This document shows positions 26,219 to 38,841 of a stretch of 64,000 bases of DNA, one piece after another (the first letter of the stretch is position 1; each line of letters opens with the position of its first letter). The notes beneath the pieces are model-generated. The model was not told the origin of the DNA. It made no database searches and saw only the letters and a program-made list of their open reading frames with translations. Location of the stretch: assembly GCA_024291935.2 (NCBI GenBank), contig CM044305.1, positions 90,698,397 to 90,762,396 on the forward strand, in the 5' to 3' direction. Source of the DNA: Okapia johnstoni. Lineage: Eukaryota > Chordata > Mammalia > Artiodactyla > Giraffidae. Made by a program: the position numbers and the translations under genes.

Positions 26219-28602
26219 ACTGATGCCTAAGGAACTTCTATACTTCAGCCAGGTCTCAAAACACACACGTGTAGAGTTTACAACTTAAAAACTGGTTTAT
26301 ACACTGTACAGGTGCAAAGAATAGAAAGTTAAACGTGTAACACAATGGACCTTAGAGATAAGGGGACTAACTGATTCCAAAACGCCAGAGCTGGCGCTCA
26401 GACTCTGCCCAGAGCTCATTGAGGCAGTATGATAATGGGATGCTTTCTGGTTAAAAAGGGTGAATTCCTGAAAAGCCTCAAAAAAACCTTGTTTTTATTT
26501 GAAATTTTATAAAAAATACTTGTTTCTGCCTTAGAAAAACATGGTATCTCATAAACATGACTGAGGTTTTGATGATAGAGGAAGTTGCCTGAGCTCAGGA
26601 TAGCCACTTTGAATGTATACTGTAAGCTTGGAGATGGCCAAAGATGCTTCTTTGAAGTAGTCTGGCCTCCTCTGTTCTCATGCGCCCTTCACTATTTTCT
26701 TAGTACTTACCGCTAGCCTTCTTTGTGCCACCTTGCCGCCCCATTTTGTCTCTCCAGTCGCCATCTTGTTACTCTGCTCAACTTCCTGCCTTCCATTCAC
26801 ATCAATAACCATTGGTTTGGCTTTTACAAAGGTGGTGACCAAATCACTCCACCCTTGAATTTCTGAGAGTCACACTAGCCCCTGTACAACTTCACTCAAC
26901 ATCATCTTTAGGCCTTGTGGAGTACTGGCAGGTCATAATTGCCAACCTTAAAAATCAATCAATAAATGCAGCACCCACCAGAGGATTCTGGTATCTTGGC
27001 TACCAATCAACTTTTACTATACAGAAGCAGTTGATTGTCTCAGAAAGCCTAACTTGGGGTGGGGGGAGGGGAAAGCAAAATATCCAAGCTCTGTTCTGAT
27101 CAGCAGGTCAAACACATTTTAGCTACTACACCTTCAAAATAATTTAAATCTGTGCTGCCTACCTTTATTGTCTATGCCATAGTCTAATGTGAAGTCAGAA
27201 GAAACAAGCTGGAGTTTCATAATCACTTTTGATGGCCAGTTTTGAAACTGATAAAGAAACAGTGGTAAACACATATGTTGAAGGTGAAGCCTGGCAGGGA
27301 TGGGCAAGAGAAACTGTTTTTCTCTACTTTTTCAAAAAACATGTGTTAACACTTACTGATAAAGTTTCTTTGTATGGCTTTTTAAAAACTACACACTGGA
27401 GTCATACGAATAATGCTATAAAACCATGGGGAATGTGAACGGGAAAGAATAGCAAAACCAGCAGGCCCATCGGCAAGAGAAATCACTAAATGTCTGTGCT
27501 CCACACCAGGAGCACACATGTCTAATAAGAAATGGGGTGATCTGGAGGTGGTGACCTTGGAAGTTAACAGCCTCATCTCTCCACTCCAGCAGACTACAAA
27601 CAGGCTAGCCACTTTTAAAGAGCTGGAATTTTCCCTTTTAAGTCCCATTAGTAAACCCCCAAGTTGTAATTTTTAATTATCAGCATCTCATGTTTTGAAA
27701 GATGACCGTCTGACTATCTTCCTAAGTTTTTCTCAGTTATTGTCTTGAACGGGAAATGCCATAGTCAAGAGAATACCATTCTTTTCAATGATCATACTGA
27801 TAAAGTTCGTGACCAGGAGACATAGGTGGTCTAATGATGTCTTTTGCCAATAACACTCATCTTCACGTGGTGTCAACAGGATACAGAAATATATAAATTA
27901 TTTCCATCTATTTAGGGAAAGGAGATACAGACTAAGCATAATTCCTCATACAAAGTGCTGGGGAAAGTGGGCACAAAAATTGGTACATAGAAAAATTTAG
28001 TTCACCTACATTACAGTTTAATTATGCATTTGTCATATAGCCTGGGAACCTACTAACACTTATTAAATCAGTTATCAGTTTCAAATAACGAATCTCAAAG
28101 CCAACATTTGAAATACAACCTGTTCTTTAACTGGGGACTGCCTTATCAGCTAGATCAAATCTAATTTAGTCCCACTTCTCACCATGGTAATGAGCCCTTT
28201 GCAGAAATGCTCAAAGACATTTCACATCTTGAAAATTTGCCTTGTACTTCTTCACCACACAGAATGTCAGGAAAAGCATGCTTCAAAGGTACTATGTAAT
28301 TAGAATGGCCTTTACAACAGGCACAAAGGAAATCATTTCTATTAAAATTACATCTACTTCACAACAATCTTCAGACTGAGTGAACAGCACCAGAGAAAGG
28401 AATCCTGAGGTGTTTGGGACCACATAACTCTAGTTTTGAAAGTCTGTTATCTATTACATTGCTTCAGATATGTTGAAGCCCCTCTCATCTAACTCAGCTT
28501 GGCTATTTTTTCACTCTGAAAAGATGAAGTGTGCATCTGAGAATCCGTATTTGGCACAGGGGACTGAAATGGGTTCGTTCGTGGCTTTAATGTGGATAGA
28601 CC

Positions 28603-28636
28603 ATTGCTTCTTGGCCTTTTGGCTAAGATCAAGTGT
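28603..28636 (+). pseudogene. 3'-truncated U2 snRNA fragment
   Basis: ATTGCTTCTTGGCCTTTTGG followed by CTAAGATCAAGTGT matches the first 34 nt of U2 snRNA with two C-to-T changes. The match stops abruptly, there is no poly(A), and the fragment lies between copies of GATAGACC (28595-28602 and 28643-28650). Short, 3'-truncated U2 copies with direct repeats are a known class of retroposed snRNA pseudogene. It is not a functional U2: the branch-site pairing region, Sm site and 3' stem-loops are absent. Confidence 0.8.
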
Positions 28637-28661
28637 CACATAGATAGACCAAGTGTGAAAC

Positions 28662-28870
28662 TGAGAGTGTTAGTCACTCAGTCGTGTCCAACTCTTTGCG
28701 ACCCCATGGACTACAGCCCACCAGGCTCCTCTGTCTATGGGGATTTTCCACCCAAGAACACTGGAGTGGGTTGCCATGTCCTACTTCAGGGGATTTCCCA
28801 ACCCAGGGATCAAACCCAGGTCTCCTGCACTGCAGGCCGATTCTTTACCATCTGAGCTACTGAAGCTCCA
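28662..28870 (-). mobile_element. Bov-tA SINE
   Basis: GTTAGTCACTCAGTCGTGTC to TACCATCTGAGCTACTGAAG; it lies just right of the U2 fragment. Confidence 0.92.
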
Positions 28871-29433
28871 ACTAAAGTGAGGCCCTGGATGGAGCCCAGT
28901 ATACTGAAGACTGGAGCCCAGGAGCTTCCTCTGGGTCCCCGCTGCATGGACACTCGAGAGTTGAGCTTTAATCCTGTGTTCTACAGGATTTCTAGGAATT
29001 CTGGTTGGCTTTGGGGGAGCCATTTTGAAATTAAATTTGAAGTCCAGCATCTGCAGAGTATCTATGGTTATTTTGGCTAAGTTTTCAGATGCCTGTTTTT
29101 TATTAGAAAGCTTTTTTTAAGTGACTTGCGTCAACAACACTATTGTGTGTTCACCCAAGAAAATAAATGAAAGCATTTAAACTACTTTAATCTCTTCCTT
29201 GGCTTCTTGTGACCATATTTCCATAATGGCTACCATACCATACAGATCCTAGTGTGTCTGGAAGGATTCTAGCACTAAAGCTGTAAGGCTCACTTGCCCC
29301 TGGGATCCAGGAAAGAGCATCTTGAGAGAAAACGAGCCCTGAGAGGAGAAGGGCGCTCAGGGGGAAGCAACTGTGCAAATTTCACTGGCAGCTCATGGAT
29401 GTGACTTGACTAAAAGGTATAAAATGAATTCAA

Positions 29434-29563
29434 GGGAGTTCCCTGGCCATCCAGTGGTTAGGACTCAGCACTTCACTGCCATGGTCCAGGTTCAATGCCT
29501 AGTCAGGGAAATAAGATCCTACAAGCAACATGGCTAAAAATAAATAAATAAATAAATAAGCAA
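29434..29563 (+). mobile_element. CHR-2 type SINE next to GPC4 exon 2
   Basis: GGGAGTTCCCTGGCCATCCA head, GTTCAATGCCTAGTCAGGG, and a (AAAT)n tail at 29534-29560. Antisense to GPC4; its tail ends about 38 nt from the exon 2 donor. Confidence 0.88.
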
Positions 29564-29601
29564 ATGACTACACTTACTGAGACCAAAGTTCCAATACATA
29601 C

Positions 29602-29760
29602 CATCAAACTTCTTGTAGCGGGAGGCAAAGACAGCTTGTAAATGATCGCACTGTTTGCTGACCACACTTTTGAAATCCTCCGTACTTTGTAGGCTGTACT
29701 TCTCCTCCATCTCTTGAGAGCAGCAGGTATAACCCTGGAGACAGATTTTCAAATGATCAC
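29602..29760 (-). CDS. GPC4: GPC4 coding exon 2 (N-terminal cysteine region)
   Basis: This exon of 159 nt gives two bases completing a split Gly codon, 52 full codons, then one base of the next codon. It starts after a pyrimidine-containing acceptor ending TTCCAG and ends at the donor GATG|GTATGT. The peptide begins [20 protein letters not shown] and ends ASRYKKFD. Cysteines at exon residues 6, 12, 13 and 37 match the conserved glypican N-terminal disulfide cluster. In human GPC4 this is roughly residues 54-106. Compared with my recollection of human GPC4 it carries several conservative changes (for example CLQGY for CPQGS), so the exon looks functional: no stop, no frameshift. The signal peptide and first cysteine are in exon 1, upstream of the window's right edge. 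A CHR-2 SINE ends about 38 nt downstream of the donor. Confidence 0.95.
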
Positions 29761-30858
29761 CTGGAAGATAAAATGTAGGACAATCAATCTCCACCATAAG
29801 ACATCAAGTTCAAGAGGGAAGAGGTTGATTTAGGTGCGCATGCTTGGCTTCACCTCTGTCTGTGATATTCCTGCAAAAGCCCAGAGGTCAAGATTTTCTT
29901 GTCCAGCATCTTCTGTACAGGTGTTAAGACACTAGAAGATTGACCTTATGACTGTGTGTGGTGTAGTCACTCATTCATCCAAATACAGACTAACGGCTTT
30001 CAATAAATGTAATCTTCAGGTAGCTCAAAGAGTCAAGGAAAATGTCCAAGGCACCTTCACTCCACAGCGGCTCAATGTACAAACCATCTGCCTCCCCTAC
30101 ACCAACAGCATTCTGTTTGTGGTTTGGATGTGACAGTCTAGAAAGCTTCTTTTTTATAAACCCCAAACTTCACTCCTGCCTTGTTCCTCCTCTGTCACAG
30201 ACCCAAAATTTACCCTTCGAACAGACCATGCCTTTCTCTTATAAGGACCAAGAGATACGGTGCCACTCAAAAATAATCCAACCAGGTACCATCACATCAG
30301 TTATGCCAATATTGTGTGGTATAGGTACCCGTGTATAATTTTCTACTGATGTTTACAAGGATTTACCTTCACTGTTCCTCCTGTTGCAATTCATGTTCCA
30401 TGATAGACAAAAGGGTTCTGAAAAGATCTAAGGTCTCAGGAACTCAGGAAGACATATACTGAAGACATATGAACCTTTCACTGGTTAAGTGTGAATAATA
30501 AATCAAGGGATGAGGAATGAAGAGTAAAATCTGTGTAACAACACTAATCGTGGACATAAACTGGGCCAGGAGCCGACCACTGCTGCTTCTTGGCTGTGGG
30601 TGCTTAGAGGAAATAACTCTTCACCTCGGACAGATAGCAAAGTAGCCTTGTGGCAGGGGCAGACTTCAGATAACATGGTGTTGGCAATTTATTTGACTAA
30701 CACTAATGTTGTCAACTGCAGAGATGCAAATAATTACATAATCAGACATATTCCTGATCATTCTTCCTTCCTGGCAATTAAAAACTAGGGAAAGTGTTAC
30801 TACCAGACAAAAACAGGTTTGTAGCATTAAAGGGCTATTTAAAGAAGAGGAACCTTAT

Positions 30859-31075
30859 GGCTTCCCTGGTGGCTCAGACAGTAAAGCGTCTGCCCGCAAT
30901 GTGGGAGACCTAGGTTCAATCCCTGGGTTGGGAAGATCCCCTGGAGAAGGAAATGGCACCCCACTCCAGTACTTCTGCCTGGAAAATTCCATGGACTGAG
31001 GAGCCTGGTAGGCTACAGTCCACGGGGTCACAAAGAGTCAGACACGACTGAGAGGCTTCACTTTCACTATTCACT
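30859..31075 (+). mobile_element. Bov-tA SINE
   Basis: GGCTTCCCTGGTGGCTCAGA head to CAGACACGACTGAGAGGCTT and the CTTTCACTATTCAC tail. Imperfect flanking repeat around TTTAAAGA(A/G)GAG on both sides. Confidence 0.93.
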
Positions 31076-31159
31076 TTAAAGAGGAGAAGGGAAACAATCT
31101 TCAAATAACTTCCTCATCCAGAAACTACAAAATGCTTCTTTTGCCGTTTTGAAACCTTT

Positions 31160-31185
31160 GGGGTGGGGATGGGGTGGGGTGGGGG
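31160..31185 (+). other. G-quadruplex motif
   Basis: Five G-tracts (4, 4, 4, 4, 5) with loops of one or two bases. Confidence 0.75.
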
Positions 31186-33489
31186 CTAAGGAAGGATGTG
31201 AGAGAGCTTAGAGCTGTGAGGTTGCCGAACATCTCATTAGTGGGAGAAGCCCAGTTTTCTGGAAACATCTTGTTACAACCAAAAACAAAACTGCCTCCTC
31301 ACTGGCTTAACAAGTTCACAGCAGGTCTTTGGTACTGAGACATCTCATTAGCAAAGAGATACTCAGTTGTCTCCTGGTTTTAGGGTGGAGGATTCCCCCT
31401 CAACACAATCTTCACACAAAAAATAATGCAAAGGTCACCAATTACAACAGCAAAGTACAAGTTACACTACTTTCTGTAACTGTGTTAAAAAAAATCCATA
31501 TCACACTCACACCCCAAACCATACTTGGGCTACTAGGGATTTGGTGCCATAACCAGTTTTGATTGATGAGACGTTCAAAGGGAGGAAATGGGACAAGTCT
31601 TGGTGCACCTGAAGAAGAAATTATGGCCCTGCACACTGGTAAGAACTCAAGCAACTCTGATTTTTAAAACCTAAATAGTTCTACTTTAACACCAAAAAAT
31701 GATTTCTGTGATTCAAAGCCAGGCCATACATATCGATGGAAAGACATTCCACTCTGTTGGAGATTGCTTCTAAAATGCTGGGTCTGAATGAGAAATGCCT
31801 TTTGTTTCTGGAGATCTCCTCTAAACTTGGTGATCCTACATACTTCTCATTTAAGAAGGATGTCAGAATTTGATCTTTAGGCTGAAAGAGTAGCGTACAG
31901 GGACAACAGGATCCAATGGGTAGATCCAGGTAGATCCAGGATCTACCTGTCCAGTGGGACAGGTAGACGACAGCCCCTGCCGGGGGAGGGGGGTGAGGTC
32001 ATGAAAGGAGCTTCTGACACATGTCCTTTCTGAAGAATTCTAGCTTCAAAGCCTGAAGCATTAGAGCCAAAGAAGACTTGGGAGTCTTAGTTCATCCAAT
32101 AGTTCAAGTAAACAGGGTTATGATCTACAACCATCATTTACCTCCTCTACGTCCCTAACTTAACCTCCTGCTTCTGGGACCCTGGCTGTGTTCTTCATGG
32201 CCTTCTTCTGGTCCCTTATCTCTCCTGTCTGCTTTTCACCCCTTTCCAGTCTTCTCATCCTATTCTCTCTTAACCCACTCCACCTCTTTTAACAGCACAT
32301 AATGAGAAACTGAAGGACTTTTTGTATTTGTTATACTTGTTGAGAGTTCCCTGTTCTTAAGTTCAAAAGCAGGTGTATTGAAGGCTTTATGGATTTCTAA
32401 GGAAGCACCTAAATTAAGTTGTTTTTTGTACATGGCCCTTGATTAGGTTTTTTCCTTTGTGGGTCAGTGGCCCTCAAAAGAAAAAAGGTCCCTTAGCCTT
32501 GTCCTCAGAGGCTTGGATGAGAGTCAATGAAGCGTGCTTTTAAAGCCTAACTCTGCGGCATTAAAAACAAAAAAATCACTCGAAAGAGCCAAACTTTTTT
32601 CAATCACACCAGCTCGATGTAATTTCTCCTTAGTCCTAATATCAATGCCTTCGTTTTTCAAAGCTGAACAAAGACAATCACGATAAATTACTACTCAATC
32701 CTGCCGAGTGTGGATTGGCTCTTTTTTTTTTCCTGCAGCACTTCAAATCAATGGTTAAAGAAGCAGGCATTGAATATGAGGAATCCAGTCCATCCTTTAA
32801 CACAGCTCTGCGGCGGGCAATCTACAGAACTGGGCTTTCTCATTTTATTTCATTTATTCCTCCCACCAAAGCTGGCTCTCATGTACAGACGAGGTGCAGC
32901 TAACGTCCATTTACTTCTAATTACTCATAACCCACCTACCTATAGAAAATGTTAAAAATGGTGGTTAGGTTCTTAGCCAGCTCCCAGCCTATTTACTATA
33001 AACCTAACTACTTCTAACTATAATTTCATTTTGAACTCCAACTAGAAGGCAAGAAAATCTCTCTCAGATTCTCACACATTTGGAGGGAGATGGTTATACA
33101 GGAATACTTGTAATTACTACTAGGGTGTCAGCTTTCTGTACCTGTAGGAGACAGAATAAGTCTATTCAGGATTACTCTGCCAGAGTCCTAAATGGAGGAA
33201 ACAGCAGCCAGTGTATGGGACACAATGCAGAAAACTCAGGCTTGCCTGCGCCAGCACAATTTGGAAAGCAGACATTCTCTGATGCCCAACTGATTTTACT
33301 CAAAAAGCAAATCAAATGCCTTTGGTAAATAACAAATATACAAACTGCACCCTAAGGGTGAGCACTGCATTGAGGGGCATTTGAGAAGAACTGCCTGGAA
33401 AGTACTTAGAAAAACTGCCAATGTAAGAGGTTCTGATTTTGCAAAAGCCTTTCAAGCAGAAAGGAATTTGGAGAAAACTTAGCTTTTTG

Positions 33490-35250
33490 TTTGTTTCTGG
33501 ATTTTTGCTTTATTAATTGTATTGAAGTATGGTTAATTTACAATGTTGTATTTAATTTCTGCTATTGAGCAAAGTGACTCAGTTATACACACACACTCCC
33601 ACATACATGTATATTCTTTTCCATTACAATTTATCACAGGACACTGACTATAGTTCCCTGTGCTATACAGGCAACAACCTTGTTGTTTATCCATCTTACA
33701 TATAATAGTTCACACCTGCTAATCCCAAATTCCCAGTCCTTCCTTCCCCCTTGAATACAAGTTTGTTCTCCAACTGTGTCTCTTTTTGTTTCACAGATAT
33801 GTTCATTTGCACTGTATTAAGATTCCACATGTAAGTGACATCATATGGTATTTACCTTTCTCGTTCTGGTTTAGTGTGTTAATCTCTAGGTCCATTTGTG
33901 GCTAATGGCATTGCTTCATTCTTTTTAATGGTTGAGTAATACTTCATTATATATAAATACAACTTCTTAAAGCAACTGTCTATTGATGCTCACTTTGCTT
34001 CCATGTCTTGGCTATTGTAAATAATGCTGCAATAAACACTTGGGTGCATGTATCTTTTTAGGAGTTATCTTTTCTGAATATATGCCCAGGAGTAGGTGTG
34101 CTGGGTCATATGGTAGTTTTTAAGTTTTTTTGAGGAACCCTCATACTATTCTCCATAGTAACTATAACAATTCGCATTCCCACTAACAGTTTAGTTCCCT
34201 TTTCTCCACACCCTCTCCAGCATTTATTGTTTGTAGATTTTTTGATGATGGCCATTCTGACTGGTGTGGGGTGAGACCTCATTGTAATTTTGATTTGCAT
34301 TTCCCCAATAATTAGCAATGTAGATTAGCTTTTCATGTGCCTATTGGCCATCTGTATGTCTTCTTTGAAGAAATGTCTATTTAGGTATTGTGTCCTTTAT
34401 TTTAAAAAAAAATTGGTTGTTTGGGGGTTTTGTTATTGAATAGTGGGAGCTATTTGCATATTTTGAAAATTAGGCCCTTGTAGGTTGCATCATTTGCAAA
34501 TATACATCCCAGTCTGTAGGTTGTCTTTTTGTTTTGTTTATGGTTTCTTTTGCTGTGCAAAAGGTTGTAAATTTGATTAGGTCCCATTTGTTTATTTTTT
34601 CTTTATTTCTATTGCCTTGGTAGAGTGACCTAACAATGGTACAATTTATGACGGACAATCTTTTGCCTGTATTTTCTTATAGGAGTCTTATGGTATCTTG
34701 TCATTTTTGTGTGTGTTGTAAGAGTGTATTCTAGCTTCACTGATTTACATGTACTGCCCAACCTCCCCAACACGACTTGAAGAGCATCTTTTCCCCATTG
34801 TGTATTCTTGCCTCCCTTGTTGAAGATTGTCTCTAAGTGTGTGGGTTTATTTCTGGGCTCTCTATTCTGTTCCACTGATCTAGATGTCTGTTTTTGTGCC
34901 AGCACAACACTGTTTTGATAGGTGTGGCTTTGTAGAATTGTCTGAAGTCTGAAAGGGTTATGCCTCCTGCTTTGTGCATTTTCCTCAGAATTCCACTGGC
35001 AATTCTGGATCTTTTGTGCTTCCATGTAAATTTCAAGATTATCTGTTCTAGTTCTGTGAAAAATTTCATGGGTAATTTGATAGTGATCACATTAAATCTA
35101 TAGATCGCTTTTTGGCCAGTTTAACAACATTAATTTTTTCAATCCAAGAGCATGGAATATCTTTTTAATTCTTTGAATCATCTTCAATTTCCTTTATTAG
35201 TGTTTTATATTTCTCAGTATATAATTCTTTCACCTCCTTGGTGAGGCTTA
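33490..35250 (-). mobile_element. L1 fragment: ORF2 C-terminal region and 3' UTR
   Basis: Minus-strand translation of 34833-35090 gives L1 ORF2 sequence ([33 protein letters not shown]). Further fragments follow at 34630-34830 and 34106-34318 ([12 protein letters not shown]), and then the 3' UTR down to about 33490. Several frameshifts; dead. About 1.76 kb, one of the longest elements in the window. Confidence 0.92.
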
Positions 35251-35344
35251 TGAAAACTTAGCTCTTGACAAGCAGTATTAAAGAAGTGAATTTTAAAAAC
35301 TTCCAAATACTTGATACTATCTGAGTCTGTCATTCTGCAGGTCT

Positions 35345-35460
35345 AATGATACAGGAAGTGGGAAATATGGGTTTGAGTCTCAGCCCTACATGATTCACTG
35401 TAAGCTCTAGGGAAAGTCACTTACCCCCTGGAGGCTGAGCCCTTTGTAAAGGCGGAAGCA
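35345..35460 (+). mobile_element. MIR SINE fragment
   Basis: GGGTTTGAGTCTCAGCCC and CTAGGGAAAGTCACTTACCC follow the MIR core. Confidence 0.65.
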
Positions 35461-35884
35461 TTATGAATATAGTGCAATAATAAAACCAAGACAGAAATGA
35501 AGAACATCTATTATACTGATAAGCTACTAAAGTTCTCCGGGAAGAGACTTCATTGATGACTTGTACTTTGTAGGGGAGAGGGCCTAGAAGTGGGGCATCT
35601 TCTTTCTTCCAGCTATTAAGGGGAAATTTCTTATTGGAAGTGGGATTTAGGGGAATAAAGATAGCCAGAAAAGAAAGCATTATCAATTAGGAGTTGAGTG
35701 GCATGCATAAATGTTAGGGAACTGATGACAAGTAAGTACAGACATTTATTTATCTAAAGGGCCTTCAGAAGCAAAGCCTTGGAAGCCTAAGAAGACATGA
35801 TGACGAGATGTAATCTGGTGCCCTGGCTGGGATCCTGGAACAGAAGAAAACATTTGGGAAAAACACACAAAGGAAATCACACAA

Positions 35885-36365
35885 AGACTTACATGCAAAT
35901 GTTAATAGCAGCATTATTCATAATAGCCAAATGCCCAACAATGGATGGATAAACACAGTGGGATGTATCTGAACAATGAAATCTTATTCAGCCATAAGAA
36001 GGAAAGAAGTTCTGAAACGTTTTCCAATATGGTGAACTCTTGAAAATATTGTATTAAGTGAATGAGCCACTTGCAAAAGTCCATATATTGTATGATGCCA
36101 TTTTTGTGAAATGTCCAGCCTAGGTCAATCTATAGAGAAAGAAAGTGGTTGCGTGGAGCTGAGGGGGGAGGGTGGCGGTCAGGGGTGAGAAGTAAGGAAG
36201 GGGTTAAAGCTTAAAGGTATGATTTCTCTCTGGGATAATGAAAATGTTCTAATTGATGTTGGTGATAAACACAATTCTGTGAGTATATTAAAAGCCATTG
36301 TATACTTTAAATGAGTGAATTGTTTGGGTTATAAATCGTATTTCAATGAAACCATTAGTTTAAAA
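35885..36365 (+). mobile_element. L1 3'-end fragment (older L1M type)
   Basis: AATAGCAGCATTATTCATAA, CTTATTCAGCCATAAGAAGG and ATTGTATACTTTAAATGAGTG in order match the end of L1 ORF2 and the 3' UTR of older mammalian L1s. Confidence 0.82.
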
Positions 36366-38419
36366 AATGTACTGGTTGTTAATAATGCATCAATATTGGT
36401 TTATCAATTGTGTCAAGGTACCACAGAAATATACGATGTTAATAATGTGAAAAACTGGATGTAGGGTACAGGAAAACTCTGGGCTCTATCTTCCCAAATT
36501 CTGTAAATCTAACACTTCTAGGATAAAGTTTTTTTCCTTTTTTTTTTTTCTCCAAAAAGTAAGCTTCAGTTTTCAAAGTAAAAAGGATAAATATGTGGGG
36601 GAGTTGCCTTTCATCACTATTACAAACACTTGATTTAATCCTAATATTGGGGAATCACATCAAGCTATTATTTGCTAGGGTAATTTTCCTAATCCCTGAA
36701 TTGCTACTTTACTCTTTTCCTAATTTTTATTTGTTCTGAAGTAAACAATTCCTAGCCATTGGTCTCAAGGGTTACCAAAATAGTTTCTGCTCACTTTCTC
36801 GATCTAAATTCATGGAGCCACAAAATGAGCTAAAACACAGGTTGCTGTATAACTCCAGCCCCTCCAGGCTACCTAAGAACCCCAGGAGGAATATACAATG
36901 CTCTGCTTCATGGGAACAAAGAAACAAAATCTCTAAAGGTTTCAATAATCCCAGGGGGGTAGGGGAATGTATATATCAATCCATCCTTCCTCCCTTGCAA
37001 AGCAGCAGTGAAATGACTGCGAGTAAAGTGCTGTGCACATCCAAAGCCTGAAGTCACTTGACCTAAACCGTAATAATAAAGCACATAAATTATAGTCATT
37101 ATGGAGATGTATGATTTGAGATCACCTACCAATCAGTAGGAGAAATGCAGCTAGTGAGCATTTTGCAAAACCTTGCCAAAATATAGCTCTGGAGGGCTTA
37201 GCTGCCAATTATTTTTAGGTCCACTAATCCTGCAAGGTACTCTAGAAGGCCAATCAGAAACACATACATTTCAAACGTCAGTTTTATTATATTTTTCTAA
37301 GAATACTTCATGTAAGTGTAGTTGGAAGAGTTAGGGTTGCTACTTTCAAACTCCACACTTTCAGGGAGCTTGCAACAGCTTTAAAACCCACTCCAGGTTG
37401 AAATCAAGCAGGGCTTTTTATTGCTTTAAACTGATAAGCAAATTATGAACCTAAGTTTTTATCCGACAATCTTAAAACCCCATTTTAACTGTACCAAAGG
37501 TTTACTAAAGTAAGGCACATCAACCAAACTGAGTGAATGGCCTGAAATGCATACTTTGACCTTATGTTACCATTACTTTAGAGCAGCCAGAGTGGCTGCA
37601 TCTATTTTGCACATTTCCAACCACTTCATCCAGATCTAGGACTCAACGGGAATAATAATGCTGGCAATTAACCCAAATCTCTTCAACAATTCTGAGGATC
37701 CAGTAAATACCACATAAGCAGTCGTTTCTAATAAAAGGCTCACTGAAATGCATTGGGGATCTTGGATCAGGGGAGGGGGAGCAGGAGGCAGGAAAAGAAG
37801 GAGGTCTCTTACTTGTTTTGCAAGTAACCAAGAACTTTCATGTCAATGAGTCAGGTGCACATACCTAGGGTAGCATCATTTCAGAGTTTCTTGCAAATAC
37901 TAATCTATCATTTCCATTGGGCTCATCATTTAACAGAATGCCTGAGACCAAATATGCTTATTTCATATTCAGCTACAAATAAAAAGTAGCCTAGAGAGGA
38001 AACACTACTGGCTAGAACATTTTTTTCTTTGGTGCCCAATGGTACTTCTTTCTGGAACTTATGTGCCCATGCCATGTGTCTGAATTCCTGGTAGACCAAG
38101 GCCTTGGGAGGGCCATTTCTAAGACAGTACAAAGGTCTTAGACATCTCTAAGACCAGGCTCAGAGGAGTCTCAGGATGGGGATTCTCAGGATTGGGCGAT
38201 GCTGGCCAGCATCATCTTGTCCTTTCTCTGCACCCCTAGTGTAAGTCTTAAGATGGTCTCTGTGAGCAGTCCCCTGCAGGCAAGCACATCAGACCTCAGA
38301 GAAAGGCAAGGAAGAAGGCATCCTCAGAAAGAACACTGGCTATATTCCTTTCCCCCTCCTCCCTGGGGCTGATTGAACACCACACTTCTAATAGGGAGTG
38401 ATTTTCCTTATTATTTCCC

Positions 38420-38466
38420 ACTCATCTGGGTCAACATCTGTGTCAACTCATCTGGGTCAACATCTG
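38420..38466. repeat. 26-bp tandem duplication
   Basis: A 21-nt segment starting ACTCATCTGGGTCAACATC occurs perfectly at 38420-38440 and again at 38446-38466. Confidence 0.95.
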
Positions 38467-38504
38467 GGTACCAACTTTCTTATATGTGTAGGAGAAAAAT
38501 GCAG

Positions 38505-38831
38505 TTGGTGGGCATCCCTTATATGGTGGGATCTAAAAAGAAATGATACAAATGAACTTACTTACAAAACAGAAAGAGACTCAGACTTAGAGACTGAACT
38601 TATGGCTGCTGGCAGGAAAGATGGGGGGAATGGATACTTAGAGAGTTTGGGATGGACAGCTACACACTGCTATATGTAAAATGGACAACCAACAATTACC
38701 TACTGTATAGCACATGGAACTCTGCTCAATGTTATGTGGCAGCCTGGATGGGAAGGGGGTTTGGGGGAGAATGGATACATATGGCTGAGTCCTTTCACTG
38801 TTCACCTGAAACTATCACAACATTGTTTGTT
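38505..38831 (+). mobile_element. L1 3'-UTR fragment
   Basis: AAATGAACTTACTTACAAAA, CTACTGTATAGCACATGGAA and CACCTGAAACTATCACAACA are ruminant L1 3' UTR landmarks. A SINE follows. Confidence 0.82.
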
Positions 38832-38841
38832 GATTAGCTAT

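Noticed and set aside
34630..35090. Minus-strand frames that look like a conserved protein
   Set aside because: They are L1 ORF2 fragments with frameshifts, part of a truncated dead LINE.
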